Notes: generated from the sequence alone by a model not told the origin. A stretch of DNA of 64,000 bases from JADKBO01 sp965230345 (GCA_965230345.1 CBDDKR010000002.1:2914001-2978000), one strand, 5' to 3'. Positions 1 to 9,485 are shown, numbered from the stretch's first letter. Numbers and translations: made by a program.

Positions 1-2
1 AT

Positions 3-3000
3 AGGTTTATTCCTGATGCAGATGGTTATGTCTATACTCAGACGAAGTATGAAAGAAATAATACGGGAAGAATCAAAGCACAAAGTGGAATTGGTGAACA
101 GTTTAAACTAACCAGTGGACATGAAACCAAGTATTTCTATACTACACCATCTCAGACAGAATTGAGTCGAATGTTTGGACATGATATTGGCAAGGCTAAA
201 CACTACAAGAAGAACATTACCATCGATCCTAATGGACAAGCTTCGGTATCCATCATGGATAATAAAGAGAATGTTGTTGCTACCTATTTAATGAACAATT
301 CGCCCGATAATGTATTGGTACTTGAAAGCAATGAATCAGTTGAGGAAATTGAAGCCTTAGTGGTGGATCATCATAAGACGGCTACGGAAATTTCGTCTTT
401 CAATACCTATGTCAAAACAACCCCTGAGGATCAATCGCAAGAAATAACCATAAATTACAATGTAGAAGGCGATGTATTAATATTTGATTTTCTAACAGAA
501 GATGAAGAGTCCAATCCAAGTCCTCCTCCAGCAGAAGAATTTTGTTTTTCTTGCCCGTATACCGTAAGCATTAAGGTCTTAGATCCTTGTGGAAACTATG
601 TAGACTTGACTTATAATAATTCGGAAACCAAGGAAGTCATCTTGATCCAAGACCCTATTATAAATGGACCAATTGCGGAAGGATCTGATTGCTCAGGTGA
701 AAGCCCTTTGACTTCACAAGCAACCATTTTAGTCAAGGATTTGGAATTAGTTGGAGAATATATCATCGAAAAAAAGTTGACAACTGTTCAACCTAGTTAC
801 GAATTGGTAGAGCAAGCTGTGACAGACCTTATAGATATAGCCCAAATAGTTACAGAAATCAGTGTTGAAGAAGATTATAGACACTGTTTTACCTCATGTG
901 AAGAGTATTGTGCATTTATGGCTTCTGAGTTTGGTGTTAATGAAGCTGATTGCATTCTTGAGGAAGATTGCGATAATATGTATAATAATATCATCACTGG
1001 TTTCTATGGTACGGAATGTCAACTTCAATTGGCTTCCATGGAACGCCATATATTGGATATTCCTGATATTGTATTGGCTGGGAATACGTATGATGATCTC
1101 GATTTTGCCAGTTTTCCATTGCACCTTACGGATGAGTTGGAAGAGGAGTACATTTTCGATGGTAGTAATATCATACATACAGCATCTAATGAAGTGCTAA
1201 CATCGGGTAGCTTAAGTCTCTTCGATGCGGTGGATGAAGACTATGACGTCATCAACTTGTTGGACTCTAATGGAGATCCAGATGAAAATGTAATAATGGG
1301 TCTTTTATATGACTTTGGAAACTCCAATTTTCACAGATATTGGCAAGACCAGTTCGCTTCTTCATTGGTACCATGGCACCGTGAGTTCTGCCATTATAAC
1401 AGATGTGGTGGATTGACGGATAGTAAAATATTTGATGCTCAGTTACCACTTATATCTGATATAGAAGCTGCATTTCTGCATTTCAATGCAACTGGAAATG
1501 GTCTAAGTGCTAAACTGACCAATCTCTTATCTATTATGCAGGCACAAGACGGATTTTTTGCAGTAGAAAATGCCTCGGTAATTTGTCCTGATAATACTGA
1601 TCCAACATCATTGTTCAATAAGATAGTAGATGATTATCATAATCGAACCAATGGTATAGGTATGGTAAATTTCATTGATTTTATGGTATACCTTGACGAT
1701 AACTTTGAAAATCCTCCTTTTTCGGATGTTCATGATCCAGCTACCAAAAATGAAGTGCTTTGGTCGATGTTTTATTCCAGCTATATTGCATTCAAGCGGG
1801 AAGCCATGGAGAAGGAGGATGATGATGATGGACCTGGTTGTGGTTGTATGTATTTTAAAGAAGATCCTTCAGATCCTGCGTTTGCTCCAGGTACGATCAT
1901 CCATCCCAAGTCTCCTTATCATGAAACAAATGATTATGTTGATGCCATCACATATGTAAATAACATCATCACTGGTGGTAATGCTCAATTCAACAATGAA
2001 GAAAATTGTCAAACGAGGGCCGAAGCCATAATGGACGTATATATCCAAGAATATGCACCTGATGTAGTAGTAACAAGTCCCGATGATGACGCCATCATCC
2101 AACCACTGATAGATGCAATCGATGATTATTGTGTAGAGCAATGTGGTTTATTCCCTCAAGGAAGTTGTTACGAATCGACACTCCCATTATTTCATAATAT
2201 GTTTGATTATAGTGGTCCAGGTTCGACAGATTGTTTTCAGGATACTTTTACTTTTGAAGGGAAAATAATACATAGTAACAACATAAATGATTCATACGAT
2301 GATTTTACTTCAGGTCCTGTTAATTTTCAGGCGGTCAATACAAGTATTCAGCCCCAAGACTTGTATTCATCTTCTGATAATTGTTCAGAAGTTGAGGATC
2401 GCTTAGGTGAACTATTGGTAATTCTTAAAGGATGTGAGACTTCGGGACGTCAGAGATTGATTGTACATACGAATAATTGTGATGGAATGAATTATTCGGA
2501 TATTGGAGTTCGTATTCTTGATATTAGCAATGTGCCTTATGAAATTATTTGTGGGTACACTACCAATAAATATCAAGATCTAGTTTTAGAATGGGATCAT
2601 CCTGCTCCTTTGAATGGAATGAACATTGTAATTCAGTTCTATACATTAGAAGATATACATGTCGATAAGTATTTCTCTTTTGAATACTACAACAATTGGG
2701 GGTACGAGTCTTCTGAATTTTTGTCTTTTGATGATAGTAAAAACAATATTCATTTAAATGGATTAAAACAGATTTATGATGAGATGGAAGCAGTAACATG
2801 CAACTTGCATCCTAGTGGATTACCTGACTGTAAGGAGTATCACGAGCAAAACTATGATAAAGTAATTTCCGCTGCTTGGAATTGCGAAAATGCTTGTGGC
2901 GAATTGGATGTTTGTTTTGATGAAATATTGAATATTGTTACTGATTACATAAATACGTCAAATATCCCAAGTACTGCTGGTACGGCAATATATCCCATTC

Positions 3001-6000
3001 ATACTGGTATTTCAAATAGTGGTTGTCACGGTGATATTAATCTTCATTATATTTCTGATGGTCCCAATGAAGTGAATAAATATTGGTATGTAGAAGTAAA
3101 AGGAGCTTCTATATTGGGAAGTAATCCCAACGAAATAGTGCGCCTAAGGTTAATTACCGATGCAGGATTTGTACCGGACCTCTCTAGAGTCAATGATCCT
3201 GCAAACCCTAGCCCAGCAACTCTTAGGATTGTGGATTGGGCTTTTACCAATAGCGGGTACGATTTGATAGAATCGTATCAGAATGATGAGTACTTTATTC
3301 CGAACCTTAAGTTTTTAATAAAATCTGAAGATGTAGACGATGTGACAATGGAAGAGTCCGTACGATTCAATACTGCATATCTCATGGTAGAACGTAAGCA
3401 AGCCTTGATCGAGGGGCAGCTATATTCTGACTGTACGGAGCCCATAAATCCTGATGAAACTATGGATTGCTTGGCTGAAATGGAAGAAAATATTCTTATT
3501 AAAGCCGAACATATTTATCGTGAACTCGTAAATGCAAAAGTAGAAAAAATACTTAATTACAATTGCGTAGAAGGTATGCAGGAGACCATGACTCGCACCA
3601 GCACGTTCTCCAATCACCATTATACCTTGTATTACTACGATGTCGTAGGTAATCTATTGAAAACAGTACCACCTGCTGGTGTAAATCTTCTACCTCTAAG
3701 TGAATTCGCAAATGGAGTATTGAATCCTACAGCGGAGAATCCCAATCATAAAAAAGTTACGACGTACAAATACAATAGTTTTAACAACATCATCGAGTCC
3801 AATACCCACGACGCAGGCATTACAAAGTACTACTACGATCGAGCTCAAAGATTACGGTTTTCTCAAAATGCGGAACAAGCGTTGGGCTTGTCTGAATACT
3901 CGTATACACTTTACGATGCCCTTGGAAGAGTCACTGAGACGGGTGAAGTAGAATTAACCCCTGGAAATACATTAGATATTAGTCAAGCTATCAAAGATCC
4001 AACTAAGGTAGTGGATGATAACGTAACCTCGTATACACTCAAGGATCGTGTATTGACTACATATTCTGATACGGATGATATGGACTTTGATGAAGGCCTA
4101 GGGAGGAATAGGGTAGTACAATTAGAAAGATACAATGGCCCCGATGAAAACAATAATATTGATATCGTAAAAACACAGTACCAATACGACAGTCATGGTA
4201 ATGTAAGGGCATTAAAGCAGACCATTCCTAATCTTCCTTCGAAGATTTTGGATTATGACTTTGACCTCATTAGTGGCAATATGCACGGTGTGGCTTATAA
4301 TAAAGGCAAGGATGATCAAGTGTTTTTTAGGTATAAATACGATTCGGACAATCGGTTAAAGCAAGCATTCTCCTCATTTGATGGAATATTGTGGAACGAA
4401 GATGCTAAGTACATCTACTACAAACACGGTCCGCTGGCAAGAATGGAAAGTGGGCATTATAAGGTGTCTGGAATGGATTACGTCTATACACTTCAGGGGT
4501 GGATCAAATCGGTTAATCTACCTGGAATTGACATCCCAGACGGTGAAGATGCGGGGATCTTGGGTGAACATCGCTGGGTGGCAAAAGATCAGATGAAGTA
4601 TGCATTGGGGTATTATGATGGCGATTATAAGCCGATAAACACTTCATTTAATATGGGGATTGCGCAAAACCCTCATGCGACTATACTGAATAATGACATA
4701 CTAGATGGAGGGCTATATAATGGCAATATTTCAGCCATGTTGACCTCCCTTCGAATGGGTACGGATAAGTTCAATACTCAGACCCATGCCTACGCCTACA
4801 AATACGATCAACTCCATCGTATTAAAAATGCCTACAGTTACCTCAAAGAAGGATCTGCCGATCTCGCACGAAATACTGATCTAAGTTATAAACAGTTTCA
4901 TAGTTTTGATGCCAGATACCACTACGATGCCGATGGCAACTTGACGGTGAATGCCACAGATGGCTTTTCGATGGCAAGAGCCGGCCTTGGAATGATGAGA
5001 GATGAATTGTCCCATGATTATGGGCTTATGACGTTAAAGAAGAATACCCTGTCAGCCATAACCGATGCTACCAATTCGAATAATTATGGAGATGATTTTG
5101 ATGGCAATGAAGACTTTGTATACGATGCCATAGGTAATCTCATCGAGTCGACTAATGAAGGTACGACTGTGCATTGGGATTCATACAATAAGGTATCACG
5201 TATAGAAGATAATAATGGAGGCGAAGTCCGCTACCTCTACGATGGTACTGGAGAACGTGTGGCTAAAATTCAGCCCAATCCCACTGTGTCAGGAAGTATA
5301 CTAACCTCTTCTTATATCCGTGATGCATCTGGTAATATCATCTCTATCTACCAAGAAGAAAGCACGCCTCCTGTATCTGTGAGAGCTTCTGCTGAGGCTA
5401 TGAATGGCAGTATCGTACAAAAAGAGGTCAATCTCTTCGGGTCTTCTAGATTGGGTACCCAATTAGTGGACAGATCGACAACAGATGCTACATTGAGTGC
5501 TATGGAGATCGATGGTCAACGTGCTCCAACATCCACACGATACGAATTGTCCAACCATTTGGGCAATGTACTTTCGACCATATCAGGAAGAAAATTTCTC
5601 AAAGGTCAAGAAGCGAGAATGGCTCAATCCTCTACCAATACTGGATTATACTACTACCAGGAAGTCATCTCCAATCAGGACTACTACCCATTTGGCGACA
5701 TCATCCACGAGCGCACATGGAAAAATCCTGACTTTGCGGGAACCGACAGCCATCGATATGGGTTTAATGGTAAGGAAAAGGACGAAAATAATGAGTTTGG
5801 AAGCCTCACCCATTATGACTATGGATTTAGGATATACAATCCTTCCTTTGGTCGATTCTTGAGTGTCGATCCTCTGGCGGATAAGTTTACAGAGTGGAGT
5901 CCTTATCATTATGCTACTAATAATCCGATTAATATTATTGATTATGATGGGAGAGATACAGTTCCAGCAAATTCAGGATTAACACCTTATTTAATCAATA

Positions 6001-6587
6001 AACCAAAGCCGTTTACACCAATGGATATTGTGCGTCAAGGTAATGATGTTACAACAAAAGTAGGAGCTATTTTCACTGCTGCTGGAATACTTACTAGTCC
6101 TGAAGATATAGCTAAATTAATTCAATCACAAAAAGGAGTATTTTTTGACATGTCCAGTGCAAATGGAAGTTTACAATTAACTGGGAATGAAACAAATGAT
6201 GACATTGCAAAAATGCTTCAAAAAATAGGTGGAAAAAATTTAACAGTATCTAATACAGCCTCTGTCTTGGATGGTGTAGGAAAGTCATTATTTTATGTAG
6301 GCGCAGCATTTTCAGCTGTTGAAGGAGTGTATAATTTTAACGAAGGTAATTATGTCGATGCAGCAGGAAATGTTTCAGATATATTTTTTGGAGCAGTAGG
6401 TACTTGGGGAGGTTTACCTGGGGCTATAATTAGTACATTATATTTTGGACCTAAGATTTATTACAATAATGGAGGAAAAGAAAGAGGTGAAGCTTTAGGT
6501 AGGGAGATGATGAGAAAACAAGAAGAAGGTAATCTGTACCACCCTAAGCTCAACAAATCTAGACAAATGAAAAATCCTAAGAAGTAA
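3..6587 (+). CDS. RHS/YD-repeat protein, 5' end outside the window
   Basis: The reading frame is already open at base 3 with RHS-like text (YVYTQTKYERNNTGR), so the gene begins upstream; a TTG at 162 is not a credible start. The visible 2,195 residues contain many YD-type repeats (YKYDSDNRL, YDADGNLTV, YDAIGNLIE, YLYDGTGERV) and, near 5760-5940, the RHS core signature GFNGKEKD, then YGFRIYNPSFGRF, DPLADKF and NPINIIDYDGRD. RHS proteins form large secreted shells whose residues after the core are a variable, often toxic, tip. Here the tip (about bases 5945-6587) has hydrophobic, glycine-rich helices (GAVGTWGGLPGAIISTLYFG) and a lysine-rich end, which could insert into membranes. A small membrane protein follows after 5 bases. 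The RHS assignment is firm; toxin function is inferred. Confidence 0.93.
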   Translation, partial: RFIPDADGYVYTQTKYERNNTGRIKAQSGIGEQFKLTSGHETKYFYTTPSQTELSRMFGHDIGKAKHYKKNITIDPNGQASVSIMDNKENVVATYLMNNSPDNVLVLESNESVEEIEALVVDHHKTATEISSFNTYVKTTPEDQSQEITINYNVEGDVLIFDFLTEDEESNPSPPPAEEFCFSCPYTVSIKVLDPCGNYVDLTYNNSETKEVILIQDPIINGPIAEGSDCSGESPLTSQATILVKDLELVGEYIIEKKLTTVQPSYELVEQAVTDLIDIAQIVTEISVEEDYRHCFTSCEEYCAFMASEFGVNEADCILEEDCDNMYNNIITGFYGTECQLQLASMERHILDIPDIVLAGNTYDDLDFASFPLHLTDELEEEYIFDGSNIIHTASNEVLTSGSLSLFDAVDEDYDVINLLDSNGDPDENVIMGLLYDFGNSNFHRYWQDQFASSLVPWHREFCHYNRCGGLTDSKIFDAQLPLISDIEAAFLHFNATGNGLSAKLTNLLSIMQAQDGFFAVENASVICPDNTDPTSLFNKIVDDYHNRTNGIGMVNFIDFMVYLDDNFENPPFSDVHDPATKNEVLWSMFYSSYIAFKREAMEKEDDDDGPGCGCMYFKEDPSDPAFAPGTIIHPKSPYHETNDYVDAITYVNNIITGGNAQFNNEENCQTRAEAIMDVYIQEYAPDVVVTSPDDDAIIQPLIDAIDDYCVEQCGLFPQGSCYESTLPLFHNMFDYSGPGSTDCFQDTFTFEGKIIHSNNINDSYDDFTSGPVNFQAVNTSIQPQDLYSSSDNCSEVEDRLGELLVILKGCETSGRQRLIVHTNNCDGMNYSDIGVRILDISNVPYEIICGYTTNKYQDLVLEWDHPAPLNGMNIVIQFYTLEDIHVDKYFSFEYYNNWGYESSEFLSFDDSKNNIHLNGLKQIYDEMEAVTCNLHPSGLPDCKEYHEQNYDKVISAAWNCENACGELDVCFDEILNIVTDYINTSNIPSTAGTAIYPIHTGISNSGCHGDINLHYISDGPNEVNKYWYVEVKGASILGSNPNEIVRLRLITDAGFVPDLSRVNDPANPSPATLRIVDWAFTNSGYDLIESYQNDEYFIPNLKFLIKSEDVDDVTMEESVRFNTAYLMVERKQALIEGQLYSDCTEPINPDETMDCLAEMEENILIKAEHIYRELVNAKVEKILNYNCVEGMQETMTRTSTFSNHHYTLYYYDVVGNLLKTVPPAGVNLLPLSEFANGVLNPTAENPNHKKVTTYKYNSFNNIIESNTHDAGITKYYYDRAQRLRFSQNAEQALGLSEYSYTLYDALGRVTETGEVELTPGNTLDISQAIKDPTKVVDDNVTSYTLKDRVLTTYSDTDDMDFDEGLGRNRVVQLERYNGPDENNNIDIVKTQYQYDSHGNVRALKQTIPNLPSKILDYDFDLISGNMHGVAYNKGKDDQVFFRYKYDSDNRLKQAFSSFDGILWNEDAKYIYYKHGPLARMESGHYKVSGMDYVYTLQGWIKSVNLPGIDIPDGEDAGILGEHRWVAKDQMKYALGYYDGDYKPINTSFNMGIAQNPHATILNNDILDGGLYNGNISAMLTSLRMGTDKFNTQTHAYAYKYDQLHRIKNAYSYLKEGSADLARNTDLSYKQFHSFDARYHYDADGNLTVNATDGFSMARAGLGMMRDELSHDYGLMTLKKNTLSAITDATNSNNYGDDFDGNEDFVYDAIGNLIESTNEGTTVHWDSYNKVSRIEDNNGGEVRYLYDGTGERVAKIQPNPTVSGSILTSSYIRDASGNIISIYQEESTPPVSVRASAEAMNGSIVQKEVNLFGSSRLGTQLVDRSTTDATLSAMEIDGQRAPTSTRYELSNHLGNVLSTISGRKFLKGQEARMAQSSTNTGLYYYQEVISNQDYYPFGDIIHERTWKNPDFAGTDSHRYGFNGKEKDENNEFGSLTHYDYGFRIYNPSFGRFLSVDPLADKFTEWSPYHYATNNPINIIDYDGRDTVPANSGLTPYLINKPKPFTPMDIVRQGNDVTTKVGAIFTAAGILTSPEDIAKLIQSQKGVFFDMSSANGSLQLTGNETNDDIAKMLQKIGGKNLTVSNTASVLDGVGKSLFYVGAAFSAVEGVYNFNEGNYVDAAGNVSDIFFGAVGTWGGLPGAIISTLYFGPKIYYNNGGKERGEALGREMMRKQEEGNLYHPKLNKSRQMKNPKK

Positions 6588-6592
6588 ATATT

Positions 6593-6994
6593 ATGTTTTA
6601 CGATTATATGTTTTATAAACTTGTAACTCTTAGAGATAGTCGAATAAGCAAAGTTAATAGTGTCTATTCAACTATTTTATTAATGTCAATTATACTTACG
6701 TTTTACTTAATGATAGGACTTGTCATAGTTGGAAGAATCGTAAAAGTCGATATAGAATTCCTGTCACCAGAATCAAATTTTGTTTTTAAGTTAATTCCTT
6801 CATTATGTGTTTTAGCTTTCAATTTATACTATTTTATTAGAGATCAGCATTATCAAAATATCATAGAAAATTTTAATTCTAAGCAAATAAAGAATTTACA
6901 GATGAAGAATTTGGGAGTGTTTATCTTTTTATCTGCACCTTTTATTATCTCTCTCTTCTTTATTATGTTAGGTGCGATGGGATATTTAGATTAA
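6593..6994 (+). CDS. small membrane protein, possible immunity partner of the RHS tip
   Basis: This 133-residue protein is not recognised as a named family. It has about four hydrophobic segments: residues 24-47 (LLMSIILTFYLMIGLVIV), 65-83 (LIPSLCVLAFNLYYFI) and a C-terminal stretch 108-131 (VFIFLSAPFIISLFFIML), with short charged links. The ATG lies 5 bases after the RHS stop codon, so the two are almost certainly co-transcribed. In polymorphic toxin systems the gene directly after the toxin tip usually encodes immunity, and membrane immunity proteins often pair with membrane-active toxins. That role is inferred from position and membrane character only. The region is AT-rich like the RHS tip and unlike the RHS core. 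Confidence 0.7.
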   Translation: MFYDYMFYKLVTLRDSRISKVNSVYSTILLMSIILTFYLMIGLVIVGRIVKVDIEFLSPESNFVFKLIPSLCVLAFNLYYFIRDQHYQNIIENFNSKQIKNLQMKNLGVFIFLSAPFIISLFFIMLGAMGYLD

Positions 6995-7021
6995 AAATAT
7001 TTTAGTATAAGAAAATTCGTT

Positions 7022-7351
7022 TTATTGCAACACACTTTGCAATTTAGTTTGCTTGATAAAAGCGTCCAACATAGCAAAGACATGTTCTCTAGATTTAGAA
7101 TCCATTTTAGTCACTTCCTGAATACGTTGGATCATTTTTTTATCAAGCTCGAGGTCAGTATGCCCTACAAGCCAATCTAAAGATACTTCTAACAGCTCCG
7201 CCATTTTAGCAGCCGCTTCGATAGAAGGCTTCATTGCATCACGTTCATATCTACCAATTGCAGGTCCTTTTGTACCAAGTGATTTTGCGAGATCTTCCTG
7301 ACTCAATCCTTTGTTTTTTCTTGCCTGTTGCAGTCTACTTCCGAAACTCAT
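7022..7351 (-). CDS. XRE-family helix-turn-helix transcriptional regulator
   Basis: The 109-residue protein has an N-terminal HTH_3 domain (residues 3-60: RLQQARKNKGLSQEDLAKSL, then GPAIGRYERDAMKPS and LLEVSLDWLVG) and a short helical C-terminus probably used for dimerisation. The frame is open to an earlier ATG at 7402, but a good promoter (TTTG, 20 bases, TATCTTTG on the minus strand) lies between 7418 and 7387, downstream of that ATG, so the start at 7351 (MSFGSRLQQ) is preferred. It is divergent from a CHC2-type gene remnant. A GAAC-N6-GTTC palindrome inside its own promoter suggests autorepression. It probably controls the accessory element it sits in rather than core genes. Confidence 0.87.
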   Translation of the reverse strand: MSFGSRLQQARKNKGLSQEDLAKSLGTKGPAIGRYERDAMKPSIEAAAKMAELLEVSLDWLVGHTDLELDKKMIQRIQEVTKMDSKSREHVFAMLDAFIKQTKLQSVLQ

Positions 7352-7386
7352 ACTATCTGATTTGAACGGTAAAACATATATAAATA

Positions 7387-7418
7387 CAAAGATACAGAAC
7401 ATAAAAGTTCAAAACAAA
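7387..7418 (-). promoter_or_regulatory. promoter of the XRE regulator gene
   Basis: Read on the minus strand, TTTG (7418-7415) is followed after 20 bases by TATCTTTG (7394-7387), matching the Bacteroidota sigma-factor consensus of a TTTG/TTG -33 box and TAnnTTTG -7 box. Transcription would begin near 7380, about 30 bases before the ATG at 7351. It overlaps a GAAC-N6-GTTC palindrome. Confidence 0.6.
7397..7410. promoter_or_regulatory. GAAC-N6-GTTC palindrome, candidate operator 1
   Basis: GAAC at 7397-7400 and GTTC at 7407-7410 form an inverted repeat with a six-base spacer (ATAAAA), located between the -33 and -7 boxes of the XRE promoter. An identical arm/spacer arrangement recurs at 7460-7473. 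Binding by the adjacent XRE protein is inferred. Confidence 0.45.
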
Positions 7419-7428
7419 TAGTAAAATG

Positions 7429-7459
7429 TTTGTCATTTAGAAAGTATCCGTTACCTTTG
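7429..7459 (+). promoter_or_regulatory. promoter of the CHC2 gene remnant
   Basis: TTTG (7429-7432) is followed after 19 bases by TACCTTTG (7452-7459), an exact TAnnTTTG match. Transcription would begin near 7466, about 26 bases before the ATG at 7492. A second GAAC-N6-GTTC palindrome overlaps the predicted start point. Confidence 0.6.
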
Positions 7460-7473
7460 GAACGTATTTGTTC
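7460..7473. promoter_or_regulatory. GAAC-N6-GTTC palindrome, candidate operator 2
   Basis: GAAC (7460-7463) and GTTC (7470-7473) with a six-base spacer (GTATTT) directly follow the -7 box of the plus-strand promoter. It has the same geometry as the palindrome at 7397-7410, as expected for two operators of one repressor acting on divergent promoters. Confidence 0.45.
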
Positions 7474-7491
7474 TATTAAATTATTTTTTGA

Positions 7492-7836
7492 ATGACAATC
7501 GAGGAGATCAAAACACAACTGCCCTTATCCCAAATCCTCCACTACTACCACTTAAAGCCAGACAAGAATTTACGCCTGTGCTGCCCCTTCCACGACGACA
7601 AGACACCAAGCCTGCAAGTATACTACAAGACGCATACGGCGTACTGCTTTAGTAGCAATTGCAAGACTCATGATAAAAGCTTAGATGTGATAGATTTTAT
7701 AATGTATATGGAGAATTGAACCAAACACGAAGCGATAATGAAAGCCAAAGAAATGATAACAAGTGAAGAAAAACACAGCCAACCAATCGACCAATTAACA
7801 AGAGCTGTCGTAGTTACAAAGATGTTCACCAACTAA
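7492..7836 (+). pseudogene. decayed CHC2 zinc-finger (primase-type) gene
   Basis: The first 75 codons encode a CHC2-type zinc finger like that of DnaG-related primases: CPFH (C31, H34) and YCFSSNC (C52, C57), followed by DVIDFIMYMEN. A TGA at 7717 ends the frame, but the same frame then continues sensibly (TKHEAIMKAKEMI and onward) to a TAA at 7834, so the TGA looks like a point mutation, perhaps of a Cys codon. The remaining toprim-like part expected in mobile-element homologues is missing or unreadable up to about 8000. The gene keeps an upstream promoter and a downstream terminator. It is best read as the remnant of a mobile-element replication gene. Confidence 0.7.
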
Positions 7837-7990
7837 AAAATGGTATATCGAACTAGTAAGCTACATTGAGAGCAGAAGGACTACAATTAAATGATATCAC
7901 TAATAACGGATGAAGACTATACAGAATTTCCTCCAAAGTAGTTTAAGCCAAATTTTGATTCAGATTCCAACTTTAATGTTTTTTATGATA

Positions 7991-8024
7991 GAGAGAGATA
8001 CTATGTAGATCTATCTCTTTTTTT
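7991..8024 (+). terminator. intrinsic terminator after the CHC2 remnant
   Basis: AGAGATA (7994-8000) pairs with TATCTCT (8012-8018) around an 11-base loop and is followed by a run of T to 8024. It closes the plus-strand unit that starts at the 7429-7459 promoter. The stretch 7837-7990 shows no coding sense. Confidence 0.6.
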
Positions 8025-8129
8025 GAGAAAGAATATCTGACTTTACAGGTTGTGTCATTTTCTAGATACTCAAGATGTCCTGCTCAAAACGTTTTATCAA
8101 AACTTTGATGAAGCTAGTCATTTTATTAC

Positions 8130-9197
8130 TTATTCAACATCATCCACACTTTTATAGGCTTGAATGCTCTCCACAATATCATCTATATTAATGACATTAT
8201 TGATGCTGGCTGTGCCAATAGCTTTTAAGAATGTACAGCGAATTTGTCCCGCATGGTTTTTCTTGTCGTTAAGTGCAAATTGTGCAATGGTTTTTTCGTC
8301 AGCTAATGACTTATGCTTATGCCCATATGCCGAAATAAGTAATTTCTTGATACGTTGATAGACTGCCACATCCAATAGTCCGAACTTTACAGAGAGGTAG
8401 GACTCGCATACCATACCTATGGCGATGGCTTCTCCATGCAAGAGTTGATCGTCAGACTCTAGTAAGTATGACTCGATGGCATGACCTACAGTATGTCCAA
8501 AATTCAGTATTTTTCGTACGCCTTTTTCAAAGGGATCTTGGGATACAATTTCTGACTTGATTTCTATCGATCGGTGGACTAGGGTAGAAGCTTGTTCAGC
8601 ATTCAATCGATTGCCTTCAAATATGTGCTCGAAATAGTCGGAGTCGTAGACCAATCCGTGTTTGATGATTTCAGCCATTCCACTGAGGACATGACTGTAT
8701 GGAAGACTTTCTAAAAAGGAAGAATGTACCACCACAGCCTTAGGTATGGCAAAAAGACCAACGAGGTTCTTGTACTTTCTATGGTCTATTCCTACCTTTC
8801 CACCGATGGATGCATCCACTTGTGCTAGTAGGGTAGTCGGGAGCTGTATGAACTGCATGCCCCGCATAAAGGTAGACGCACAAAATCCCCCCATATCACC
8901 AATGACTCCACCACCAAGATTGATCAATAGACTATACCGATCCATACGCAGCCTCATCATTTCGTCCCATATATAAGAGCAGGTATCTATGTGCTTGACA
9001 GATTCACCAGAGGGTATTTTGATGACATTAAAATCAAATTGCACAGACTCGTACAAGCTGGGGAGACAGTAAGTCTCTGTATTTTGATCTACAAGTACGG
9101 CAATACTGCTTGGTGCAATGGATTCTATGACCGGATTAAGCATAGACAACTCATCCGAAATAATGACGTCGTAATCTTGATGTTCAATAGTGTGCAT
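8130..9197 (-). CDS. aroB: 3-dehydroquinate synthase
   Basis: AroB converts DAHP to 3-dehydroquinate, the second step of the shikimate pathway, with NAD+ and a divalent metal. The 355-residue protein has the family marks: the NAD-binding loop GGGVIGDMGGF, RGMQFIQLPTTLLAQVDASIGGK, NLVGLFAIP, the metal-site region GMAEIIKHG, and FGHTVGHAIE with a further HGEAIAIGM histidine. An upstream start at 9245 would run into the preceding gene; the ATG at 9197 lies two bases after that gene's stop codon and gives a normal N-terminus. It is the last gene of a three-gene minus-strand operon with an ABM-domain protein and a SAM hydrolase. Confidence 0.95.
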   Translation of the reverse strand: MHTIEHQDYDVIISDELSMLNPVIESIAPSSIAVLVDQNTETYCLPSLYESVQFDFNVIKIPSGESVKHIDTCSYIWDEMMRLRMDRYSLLINLGGGVIGDMGGFCASTFMRGMQFIQLPTTLLAQVDASIGGKVGIDHRKYKNLVGLFAIPKAVVVHSSFLESLPYSHVLSGMAEIIKHGLVYDSDYFEHIFEGNRLNAEQASTLVHRSIEIKSEIVSQDPFEKGVRKILNFGHTVGHAIESYLLESDDQLLHGEAIAIGMVCESYLSVKFGLLDVAVYQRIKKLLISAYGHKHKSLADEKTIAQFALNDKKNHAGQIRCTFLKAIGTASINNVINIDDIVESIQAYKSVDDVE

Positions 9198-9199
9198 AT

Positions 9200-9484
9200 T
9201 TAAGGATTTAGGAGTGTCCAAGCCTGAGGATTTCCACAAAACCAAGTCTTAGTTTTCGCCCATGTTTGAGCAAATAAGGCACTCTTTCGATAAGCCTGTA
9301 GATTGGATTCGTCCTCCCATTGGCTAACTGTAAATAATACATTGCTATATCGGCTGTCTTGTTTTAACTCTACTTGATGGCATCCTTCAAATCCTTCTAT
9401 GTGTGGGTGAACTTCTGCATACATGGCTTTGAAGTCGGACACAAAATTCGGATCGAAGGTTAGCTTGACTATACGTGTTATCAT
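9200..9484 (-). CDS. antibiotic biosynthesis monooxygenase (ABM)-domain protein
   Basis: This 94-residue protein is one ferredoxin-like ABM domain: ITRIVKLTFDPNFVSDF at the start, HIEGFEGCHQVEL in the middle and the conserved tryptophan/FAQTWAKTK region near the end. Small stand-alone ABM proteins act as cofactor-free oxygenases, haem-related enzymes or simply unknown dimeric proteins; nothing here fixes the substrate. It starts one base after the SAM-hydrolase stop codon and ends two bases before aroB, so the three genes are clearly one operon. Confidence 0.85.
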   Translation of the reverse strand: MITRIVKLTFDPNFVSDFKAMYAEVHPHIEGFEGCHQVELKQDSRYSNVLFTVSQWEDESNLQAYRKSALFAQTWAKTKTWFCGNPQAWTLLNP

Positions 9485-9485
9485 C

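Noticed and set aside
162..162. TTG as start of the RHS gene
   Set aside because: The frame is open and RHS-like from base 3, so the gene starts before the window.
7351..7402. Upstream ATG at 7402 for the XRE regulator
   Set aside because: The best promoter lies between 7387 and 7418, so this ATG would be outside the transcript; the extra 17 residues are also unlike the family.
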